Shown piece by piece: positions 15,851 through 22,346 of a stretch of 33,335 bases of DNA (its first letter is position 1; each line of letters opens with the position of its first letter). The DNA lies in NCBI GenBank assembly GCA_964523895.1, contig CAZGBJ010000028.1, forward strand, positions 1 through 33,335. The letters run 5' to 3'. Position numbers and translations under genes: made by a program. This stretch comes from UBA7359 sp964523895 (lineage in GTDB: Bacteria; Pseudomonadota; Gammaproteobacteria; Eutrophobiales; Eutrophobiaceae). The notes below the pieces were generated by a model, which was given only the letters and a program-made list of their open reading frames with translations, searched no databases and was not told the DNA's origin.

Positions 15851-16650
15851 TACCGTTTAAGATATCGCTTTCCTCTAGTCGTTTCTTGGCCGACCAGACT
15901 TACCCGGTCTTGCTCGTCGTTTTAGCATCATTTCTATTTCTTGTTTGAATTTTTCATTACCTAACACAAAATTGCCATTGGTTGCTTTCTGTATGTCATT
16001 AATTATTTTGTCTTCTAGATGCGCTTGAAATAACTCTCGATACGCAGCTTGCCTTTCTTCTTTATTATGTCCCAAACCATTATAGAGAAAGTGTGGTGTC
16101 AATAACGTGTTTTCTTCATCTAAAGCATTAGTTCGATAACTAGACCACGGGAATTCAGAAGGATCTTTTACCATCGCTGCACGAACCGGATTAAGTTCAA
16201 TATAACGATGACATGCCAACACGTACTCGCTTTCTTGCATTAAACAAGAACGGAAACGTCCTTCCCATAATGTGCCACTACGATGATAGGTTTTATTAAT
16301 ATATTGTACGTAACGTTGCCCAAGGTGTTTCATCAATAATGATGCACTTTCTGCTTTTAGGGGTGTGAGTAATAAATGAACATGATTCGTCATCAATACA
16401 TAAGCATGGATTTCACAGTGGTGTTTTATGGCCTGTTCTTTTAACCTGGCTAGATAATAACGATAATCATCGTCAGTGTAGAAACAAGCCGTGCGATTAT
16501 TTCCACGTTGAATGATGTGCCAGGGAATGCCTGCAATAGCCAATCGAGCTCGACGTGGCATAATAAACCTCCTTGTTTGAAAGATGCTCAATCCATATGA
16601 GCTGACGAAAGTGTATCACATCATAGAAAACCGTGGTCTGTCCCCGATTA
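15825..16650. mobile_element. RAYT-type transposase element with 24-base perfect inverted ends
   Basis: The left end, starting TAATCGGGGACAGACC (15825-15848), and the right end (16627-16650) are exact reverse complements over 24 bases; identity stops sharply on both sides. Between them lies a single intact Y1-type transposase gene. Inside the left end a small hairpin ACGGT-TTTAGT-ACCGT (15841-15856) is visible. No target duplication is seen, as expected of Y1 (HUH) transposases. The element is wedged between convergent putP and thiC with no spare bases: putP terminates inside the left end, and the thiC stop TAA is the outermost triplet of the right end. Confidence 0.8.
15875..16561 (-). CDS. 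rayT: REP-associated tyrosine transposase (Y1/IS200-like)
   Basis: A 228-residue single-strand-DNA transposase. It opens with MPRRARLAIAGIPWHIIQRG NNR, the classic RAYT start. The HUH metal motif is TNHVHLLL with H60 and H62. A basic block (YHRSGTLWEGRFRSCL) is followed by YVLACHRYIELNPVRAAMV, where Y120 is the likely nucleophile (Y113 is also close). A strong AGGAGG at 16568-16573, 6 bases upstream, fixes ATG 16561 as the start over an upstream ATG at 16591. The frame is intact and the catalytic residues are present, so it could be active or recently so. It lies on the minus strand within the inverted-repeat element. Confidence 0.92.
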   Translation of the reverse strand: MPRRARLAIAGIPWHIIQRGNNRTACFYTDDDYRYYLARLKEQAIKHHCEIHAYVLMTNHVHLLLTPLKAESASLLMKHLGQRYVQYINKTYHRSGTLWEGRFRSCLMQESEYVLACHRYIELNPVRAAMVKDPSEFPWSSYRTNALDEENTLLTPHFLYNGLGHNKEERQAAYRELFQAHLEDKIINDIQKATNGNFVLGNEKFKQEIEMMLKRRARPGKSGRPRND

Positions 16651-18531
16651 GAGTTTGTTATATATGTCACCACCCTTTTCCTTAAACTCCTTCGACATTT
16701 CATCCATTCCTTTTTTAATTGCATCGTCCATGTTTTCCATACCTTGCTCATCTGCATAATCACGGACATCTTGTGAAATTTTCATCGAACAAAAGTTTGG
16801 ACCACACATCGAACAGAAATGAGCAATTTTATGACCTTCTTTTGGTAAAGTTTCATCATGGAAATCTTTTGCCCGATCCGGATCAAGTCCAAGATTAAAT
16901 TGATCTTCCCAACGAAATTCAAATCGTGCTTTTGATAAAGCATTATCTCTGATTTGTGCTGTAGGATGACCTTTGGCTAAGTCAGCTGCATGTGCTGCTA
17001 TCTTGTAAGTAATAATCCCTTCTTTAACATCATCTTTATTGGGCAAGCCTAAATGCTCTTTCGGTGTGACATAACATAACATCGCCGTGCCATACCACCC
17101 GATCATCGCCGCACCAATGGCAGAGGTAATATGATCATAACCCGGTGCAATGTCTGTTGTTAGTGGACCTAATGTATAGAAAGGTGCTTCATGACATTCA
17201 TCTATTTCTTTATCAATATTCTCCTTGATCATATGCATCGGCACATGACCCGGACCTTCGATCATTACTTGTACATCATGTTTCCAGGCTATTTTAGTTA
17301 GCTCACCCAAGGTTTCTAATTCTGAAAATTGCGCTTCATCATTTGCATCAGCTAAAGAACCAGGTCGCAAGCCATCTCCTAATGAAAATGCGACATCATA
17401 CTGCTTCATTAATTTGCAGATGTCTTCGAAATGCGTATAGAGAAAGTTTTCTTTATGATGCGATAGACACCATTTAGCCAGTATTGAACCACCACGAGAA
17501 ACGATACCGGTAACACGTTTTGCTGTTAACGGGATATACGCCAAACGAACACCGGCATGAATAGTAAAATAATCGACACCTTGCTCTGCTTGTTCGATCA
17601 AAGTATCTCTATAAATTTCCCAAGTTAAATCTTCTGCTTTACCATTAACCTTTTCCAGTGCCTGATAAATTGGCACAGTACCAATAGGAACGGGTGAATT
17701 TCTAACTATCCATTCACGCGTTTCATGGATGTTTTTTCCTGTAGAGAGATCCATCACCGTATCGGCGCCATGACGAATTGACCAGGTCATTTTTTCTACT
17801 TCTTCTTCTATTGTTGAACCAAGAGCTGAATTACCAATATTGGCATTAATTTTTACTAAAAAATTACGCCCAATAATCATCGGTTCAGATTCTGGGTGGT
17901 TTATATTATTTGGAATGATGGCTCGACCTGCTGCCACTTCATCTCGAACAAATTCAGGCGTGACTTGTTCTGGTAAATTACTTTGCCATGGAACACCGGC
18001 ATGCCGCTTTAATAAAGCTTCATCCTTATATTCATTCAGGCGTTGATTCTCACGAATTGCGATAAATTCCATTTCCGGAGTAATAAGCCCTTTTTTCGCA
18101 TAGTGCATTTGTGAAACATTGGCAGCTGTTTTGGCTACGCGTGGTTTTGGTGGCTGTGCATAACGTAATTTCTGTAATTCAGGGTTATTCAGACGTTCAA
18201 CGCCGTAATCAGAGCTTGGCCCATCAAGTTCAACCGTGTCATTTCGTTCAACAATCCATTCTGCCCTTAAAGGCTGTAAACCTTTGCGGATGTCAATTTT
18301 TGCTTCAGGGTCAGTATAAGGACCGGATGTGTCATAAACAGTGATTGATGTATTTTCTTCGAGACCAGTTTGAGTTTGTGTTGGCGAGCAAGAAATTTCG
18401 CGCATAGGCACCCGAATATCAGATCTTGAGCCGATAACGTGTATTTTTTTGGAATTTGGTATCGCTTCGACGGCTTTTTTATCGACTGTTGCCGTATTAC
18501 TCAATATGGAATCAGGTTGTGCACTCATCAA
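16648..18531 (-). CDS. thiC: Phosphomethylpyrimidine synthase (thiamin biosynthesis)
   Basis: A radical SAM enzyme that rearranges 5-aminoimidazole ribotide to HMP phosphate, the pyrimidine part of thiamin. The 627 residues compare with 631 in E. coli. The N-terminal ThiC-associated domain (about 20-100) is present. The core includes RGGSILAKWCL, EGPGHVPMHM and LGPLTTDIAPGYDHI. The C-terminal cluster motif is C573-x2-C576-x4-C581 (FCSMCGPNFCSMK). An AGAGG ribosome-binding sequence precedes the ATG. A TPP riboswitch lies in the leader, so expression should fall when thiamin pyrophosphate is plentiful. The stop codon TAA coincides with the end of the RAYT element; the tail may have lost a few residues but the catalytic cluster is intact. 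Confidence 0.97.
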   Translation of the reverse strand: MMSAQPDSILSNTATVDKKAVEAIPNSKKIHVIGSRSDIRVPMREISCSPTQTQTGLEENTSITVYDTSGPYTDPEAKIDIRKGLQPLRAEWIVERNDTVELDGPSSDYGVERLNNPELQKLRYAQPPKPRVAKTAANVSQMHYAKKGLITPEMEFIAIRENQRLNEYKDEALLKRHAGVPWQSNLPEQVTPEFVRDEVAAGRAIIPNNINHPESEPMIIGRNFLVKINANIGNSALGSTIEEEVEKMTWSIRHGADTVMDLSTGKNIHETREWIVRNSPVPIGTVPIYQALEKVNGKAEDLTWEIYRDTLIEQAEQGVDYFTIHAGVRLAYIPLTAKRVTGIVSRGGSILAKWCLSHHKENFLYTHFEDICKLMKQYDVAFSLGDGLRPGSLADANDEAQFSELETLGELTKIAWKHDVQVMIEGPGHVPMHMIKENIDKEIDECHEAPFYTLGPLTTDIAPGYDHITSAIGAAMIGWYGTAMLCYVTPKEHLGLPNKDDVKEGIITYKIAAHAADLAKGHPTAQIRDNALSKARFEFRWEDQFNLGLDPDRAKDFHDETLPKEGHKIAHFCSMCGPNFCSMKISQDVRDYADEQGMENMDDAIKKGMDEMSKEFKEKGGDIYNKL

Positions 18532-18593
18532 AATAGCCTCTTTTAGAGTAAAAGAATTATATTATGAGCGCCCATGTTTATGATCATGGCAAG

Positions 18594-18670
18594 ATGCTTG
18601 CTTCCCTACGCTGGTACTAACCAGATCAGGTTCAAGGGTCAATCTCAGCCTACAAAGGCGCCCCTAGCTT
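18594..18670 (-). ncRNA. TPP riboswitch (THI element) of thiC
   Basis: Read on the minus strand, the leader contains GGGGCGCCTTTGTAGGCTGAGA, then CCCTTGAACCTGATCTGG and TTAGTACCAGCGTAGGGAA. These carry the conserved CTGAGA, ACCTGATCTGG and GCGTAGGGAA blocks of the TPP aptamer in the right order and spacing. It lies about 60 bases upstream of the thiC ATG. No strong terminator separates them. A short CTTTT/AAAAG pairing next to the AGAGG ribosome-binding site suggests translational control, which is an inference. Confidence 0.95.
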
Positions 18671-18737
18671 GATGACATGCTATATAATACGATTAATAAC
18701 TACAACCACATTTAATGCATCTAGAGAGATTAAGCAT

Positions 18738-19391
18738 ATGGATATAGAACAAGCCCGATCAAACATGATTGAACAGCAGATCCGCACATGGGAAGTCCTC
18801 GATATGGACGTTCTGGATCTTTTGAATGAAATTCATCGTGAAGAATTTATCCCTGATTCCTATCAAGAACTTTCATTTGCTGACACACGCATTCCACTTG
18901 GCCATGAACAAACAACCATGACTCCTAAAGTTGAAGCACGCCTTTTACAATCCCTTGCGTTAAAAGCTAATGAGACTGTATTGGAAGTGGGCACAGGTTG
19001 TGGCTACTTAACTACCCTGCTGGCAAAATCTGCAAAACACGTTAAGAGTATTGATATATTTCCCGACTTTATTAATACGGCTAATGACAAAATATTAAAA
19101 GCCGGCTTGAGCAATATCGAACTCGAAAGCACTAACGTATATGATTTATTTGGTCAAATCGAAAAATACGATGTGCTTGTATTAACCGCCTCATTAGCAA
19201 AAATGGATGAGCGCTTTTTAAACTTACTTAATGATGGTGGACGAATGTTTGTCATTATTGGCCAGTCGCCGGCAATGGATGCTTGTGTACTAACAAAACA
19301 AAGTGATTCGGATTACTCAACAAAAAGTTTATTTGAAATAGATTTGCCTGCATTGATTGGTTCAGAGCAAGAAGAAACATTTGAATTCTAA
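18738..19391 (+). CDS. Protein-L-isoaspartate O-methyltransferase family protein
   Basis: A 217-residue class I methyltransferase. PIMT repairs isoaspartyl damage in proteins by methylating the alpha-carboxyl. It starts MDIEQARSNMIEQQIRTWEV and carries REEFIPDSYQELSFADTRIPLGH (34-56) and the SAM motif VLEVGTGCGYLTTLLA (81-96). The catalytic segment differs: where PIMT has a TISQP-type sequence, this has TTMTPKVEARLL (59-70), so the usual Ser/Gln are not conserved. I chose ATG 18738, preceded by AGAGAG, over an upstream ATG at 18669 whose extra 23 residues run across the thiC leader and look non-protein-like. It heads the rhodanese-tolC run. Confidence 0.82.
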   Translation: MDIEQARSNMIEQQIRTWEVLDMDVLDLLNEIHREEFIPDSYQELSFADTRIPLGHEQTTMTPKVEARLLQSLALKANETVLEVGTGCGYLTTLLAKSAKHVKSIDIFPDFINTANDKILKAGLSNIELESTNVYDLFGQIEKYDVLVLTASLAKMDERFLNLLNDGGRMFVIIGQSPAMDACVLTKQSDSDYSTKSLFEIDLPALIGSEQEETFEF

Positions 19392-19396
19392 ACTCC

Positions 19397-19714
19397 ATGC
19401 AAACAATAACGCCTAAAGAACTTAAAATAAAACTTGATGCTGGCGAAAACCCTGTGCTATTAGATGTACGTGAAGCATGGGAATATGAGATAGGTCATAT
19501 TAAAGGCTCGACTAATATTAGCATGTCTAATGTTCAGAGAATGCTGGACTCATTTAAGTCTGACGATGAGATAGTCATTATTTGTCACCACGGAATACGT
19601 AGTCTTCAAATCGCCAACTTTCTGGAAAATAATGGCTACAAACAAATTATAAATCTTGATGGCGGCGTTGATGCATGGGCTGAATCAGTTGATACTGATA
19701 TGGCTCAGTATTAA
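19397..19714 (+). CDS. Single-domain rhodanese-like protein
   Basis: A 105-residue protein made of one rhodanese domain. LLDVREAWEYEIGHIKGSTNI (21-41) holds the family D23/R25, and the active-site loop is CHHGIRS with C63 (IICHHGIRSLQIANFL). Such proteins carry persulfide sulfur to acceptors; the in vivo partner is unknown. The loop closely resembles those of GlpE/YgaP-type single-domain members. It begins 5 bases after the PIMT-like gene and precedes tolC by 53 AT-rich bases. From memory this three-gene order recurs in gammaproteobacteria. Confidence 0.9.
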   Translation: MQTITPKELKIKLDAGENPVLLDVREAWEYEIGHIKGSTNISMSNVQRMLDSFKSDDEIVIICHHGIRSLQIANFLENNGYKQIINLDGGVDAWAESVDTDMAQY

Positions 19715-19767
19715 ATGGCATAACTTGTAAATATAAATATAATTATAATTATAATAAACTCGTTTTT

Positions 19768-21096
19768 ATGAACATTAATCATTTCAATACACTTGTTGTC
19801 AGTCTGGCATCAGCTTTCTTGCTTTCAGTAAATTGTTTGGCTGCAGATTTATTTAGTGTCTATCAACTCGCAGAAAAAAATGATCCTGTGTTTTTACAGG
19901 CAATAGCGTCACATCGTGCTACGCTTGAATCACGTCCCCAGGCTTTATCCCAATTACTTCCATCTGTAAACCTAAATGCCAACAGCACTCGACTTGATCA
20001 AGATATTTCTTCAGCCAGTACATTTGGTTCTAGTGGTGAAGTAAATTTTAATACTCGCGGTTACACCTTAAGCGTTTCTCAACCCTTGTTTAGGCGCGAT
20101 CGTTTTATCGCCCTGGATCAGGCCGATAGTGAAATTAAACAAGCGGAAGCAGAACTTGTCGAAGCGCAACAGGATTTAATCGTTCGTATTGCTGAACGAT
20201 ATTTTGATGTATTAGCCAGTATGGACAATCTTGAATTTGCACAAACAGAGGTAATGTCACTTAGCCGGCAACTGGAACAAGCTAATCAACGCTTTGAAGT
20301 TGGATTAAGTGCTATAACTGATGTACAAGAGGCACAGGCTGGTTATGACCTTGCTGTAGCTCAGGAAATTCAGGCAATCAACGCAATTGATAATGCGCAA
20401 GAAGCTACACGCGAATTAACCGGCGATTATGTAACTGCATTTGATGTCCTGGGTGACAATATGTCGCTGGTACGTCCCGACCCGGAAACAATTGATAGTT
20501 GGACACAGTTATCTCTGGATCAAAACCTGGGAGTGATTGCAGCTAACCACGCCACAAAAACGGCTAGAGAAGAAATTAAGCGCCAATCGGCCGGACATTA
20601 TCCAACACTTGATTTAGTTGCATCACAGGATTATGACTCTTCGGGTGGACGTTTTGGCTCAACCAAAATCCACTCAACATCTGTAGGGCTGGAATTAAAT
20701 ATTCCCATTTATTCTGGTGGATTAGTCAATTCACAAACACGAGAAGCACATGAAAATTATAATATAGCAATGCTCTCTCTTGAGCAGGCCAGACGTTCTG
20801 CGCAGCGCCTTACTCGAGAAGCTTATCTAGGTGTTATTTCTGGAATAAGCCAGGTAACGGCATTAAATCAAGCTGTCGTTTCAAGTGAAACAGCATTAGA
20901 AGCAACTGAAGCCGGCTTTGAGGTAGGAACACGTACTGCTGTCGATGTGGTTGCTTCGCAACGGGCAACATCCGAAGCACGCCGCAATCATAGTAAGGCC
21001 AAATACGATTACATATTAAACACACTTAAGCTAAAACAAGCTGCAGGCACATTATCTACGGATGATCTTAAACTCATAAATGCCTGGCTAATTTAG
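19768..21096 (+). CDS. tolC: TolC-family outer membrane channel protein
   Basis: The outer-membrane exit duct for efflux pumps and type I secretion. The 442 residues have a signal peptide (about 1-26, ending CLAA). The two duplicated outer-membrane-efflux repeats follow: DLFSVYQLAEKNDPVFLQA opens the first, and long helices with Q/A/E-rich heptads run through 120-215 and 330-430. The repeat marker RFEVGLSAITDVQEAQAGYD in the first half is mirrored by GFEVGTRTAVDVVASQRATS in the second. The short C-terminus resembles proteobacterial TolC rather than longer NodT lipoproteins. The upstream 53 bases are almost pure A/T and may hold its own promoter. Confidence 0.93.
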   Translation: MNINHFNTLVVSLASAFLLSVNCLAADLFSVYQLAEKNDPVFLQAIASHRATLESRPQALSQLLPSVNLNANSTRLDQDISSASTFGSSGEVNFNTRGYTLSVSQPLFRRDRFIALDQADSEIKQAEAELVEAQQDLIVRIAERYFDVLASMDNLEFAQTEVMSLSRQLEQANQRFEVGLSAITDVQEAQAGYDLAVAQEIQAINAIDNAQEATRELTGDYVTAFDVLGDNMSLVRPDPETIDSWTQLSLDQNLGVIAANHATKTAREEIKRQSAGHYPTLDLVASQDYDSSGGRFGSTKIHSTSVGLELNIPIYSGGLVNSQTREAHENYNIAMLSLEQARRSAQRLTREAYLGVISGISQVTALNQAVVSSETALEATEAGFEVGTRTAVDVVASQRATSEARRNHSKAKYDYILNTLKLKQAAGTLSTDDLKLINAWLI

Positions 21097-21098
21097 TA

Positions 21099-21674
21099 AT
21101 GAGTGGACATACGAACAATCCCTCAATATGTGATGTAAATAATAGTTGTCTGATTATTATTGATGTCCAGGCAAAATTAAGTTCTGCCATTCCTGAAAAA
21201 GCAATATCACGTTTAAGAAAAAACACCACCATATTATTAAATGCGGCAAATCAATTGAATGTCCCGGTTATTGCCACAGCACAATATCCCAAAGGCCTGG
21301 GGCCGATTGAAGAATTCATTGCGGATAAACTTACTGATTCATCAAAAAAATTTGATAAAACCCGATTTTCCTGTCTTGGTGCAGACAAACTTCCCGAACA
21401 TCTGAATCAAATTAACAAAAAGCAAATTATACTGACAGGTATTGAAGCACATATTTGTGTATTACAAAGTGCGATAGAGTTAATGGCCGAAGGATATGAT
21501 GTATTCGTTGTAACTGATGCAATTGCCTCTCGCCTATCGACAAGCTATGAAATGACAGTGTTAAGGTTAAATCAGGCAGGATGTGTATTACTAAATACTG
21601 AATCCGTATTGTTTGAATGGTTACGAGATGCTTCGCATCCAGAATTTAAATCATTATCAAAACTTATTGTTTAA
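21099..21674 (+). CDS. Isochorismatase-family cysteine hydrolase
   Basis: A 191-residue hydrolase of the isochorismatase/nicotinamidase superfamily. The triad is visible: D22 in LIIIDVQAKL, a lysine in FDKTRFSC (K87), and C120 in GIEAHICVLQS, next to the conserved cis-peptide position. VVTDAIASR follows. The subfamily resembles the YcaC-like hydrolases with unknown substrates; genuine isochorismate hydrolysis is unlikely. It starts 2 bases after the tolC stop, so it is probably co-transcribed. It converges with the membrane protein gene: their stop codons overlap in the bases TTAA at 21671-21674. Confidence 0.88.
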   Translation: MSGHTNNPSICDVNNSCLIIIDVQAKLSSAIPEKAISRLRKNTTILLNAANQLNVPVIATAQYPKGLGPIEEFIADKLTDSSKKFDKTRFSCLGADKLPEHLNQINKKQIILTGIEAHICVLQSAIELMAEGYDVFVVTDAIASRLSTSYEMTVLRLNQAGCVLLNTESVLFEWLRDASHPEFKSLSKLIV

Positions 21675-22108
21675 TTTACGCCAGACCGTACCAAAAACCG
21701 CCAATATCTACTAAATAATCCAGCCTGATTAATTGCTAAACCAACGCAGGCACTTAATAAAGCGGCGATAAAAAATGCTTTTGAATCTAATGATGTGCTA
21801 CTGGTATATAAGAGAATCATCATCGTAATCACAGCGCCAATAAGACCCGTTACTTTTTCACTGATAGACTTCTTAATCTTATTAATAACTCTGGTCTGGT
21901 AAAAAAAACCTGGCGTTAAAATAGAGATGAGAATAATTAGCAACAGACCTGAATAAATTGAATGATCTATAGACTCTAGTGGAATAATAGTTGTTGTGTC
22001 TTTGTACAATAAAACACCCAGGTAAATGGACACTACTAATGCCAGACATTCCAAACCTAAAATAAAAAGAAAAAATGGGGTAATTCTAAATCCAAATAAT
22101 TTTACCAT
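21671..22108 (-). CDS. Small membrane protein with four predicted TM segments
   Basis: A 145-residue hydrophobic protein. TM segments are likely at about 10-34, 48-68, 86-104 and 109-128, separated by a basic loop (RVINKIKKSISEK). It begins MVKLFGFRITPFFLFILGLE. This opening is reminiscent of the membrane leader of exopolysaccharide sugar transferases of the exosortase-linked type, but the catalytic part is absent and the resemblance is weak. I do not recognise a family with confidence. It is transcribed alone, with its 3' end overlapping the isochorismatase-like gene. Confidence 0.6.
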   Translation of the reverse strand: MVKLFGFRITPFFLFILGLECLALVVSIYLGVLLYKDTTTIIPLESIDHSIYSGLLLIILISILTPGFFYQTRVINKIKKSISEKVTGLIGAVITMMILLYTSSTSLDSKAFFIAALLSACVGLAINQAGLFSRYWRFLVRSGVN

Positions 22109-22190
22109 GTGAATTTGACTCTCTAGACCTTATGTTTCCATGATCTATCGCAATCGCTGTGCCAGAGTAAATCAGATAAATTACATGTCG

Positions 22191-22209
22191 AATTTCTCCT
22201 AGAGAAATT
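22191..22209. repeat. Perfect inverted repeat upstream of the membrane protein gene
   Basis: AATTTCTC-CTA-GAGAAATT, an 8-base stem with a 3-base spacer, sits about 83-101 bases upstream of the minus-strand start at 22108. The short spacer fits an operator-like site better than a terminator. No matching regulator is known. Confidence 0.35.
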
Positions 22210-22315
22210 TGTCTTTATTGATTAGATAACAAATACTTAGAATGAAGAATACAACACAACATTAAGTTGACTGGAATAACTCAACCAACGTAATAATACG
22301 ATTTTAGTGTAATTT

Positions 22316-22333
22316 CGTCGTTGTCGTACGACG
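22316..22333 (-). terminator. Hairpin behind the hybrid kinase gene
   Basis: CGTCGT-TGTCGT-ACGACG hairpin 13 bases downstream of the kinase stop on the minus strand, followed there by AAATTACACT. The stem is GC-rich, but the U-run is short, so it is at best a weak terminator of the phosphorelay operon. Confidence 0.35.
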
Positions 22334-22346
22334 GTTTTGAGAACTT

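Noticed and set aside
16562..16591. Upstream ATG for the transposase
   Set aside because: The AGGAGG at 16568-16573 sits 6 bases before ATG 16561, and MPRRARL is the usual RAYT opening.
18669..18737. Upstream ATG giving 23 extra residues to the PIMT-like protein
   Set aside because: The extension overlaps the thiC leader and is not protein-like. ATG 18738 has a purine-rich ribosome-binding sequence and matches the family start.
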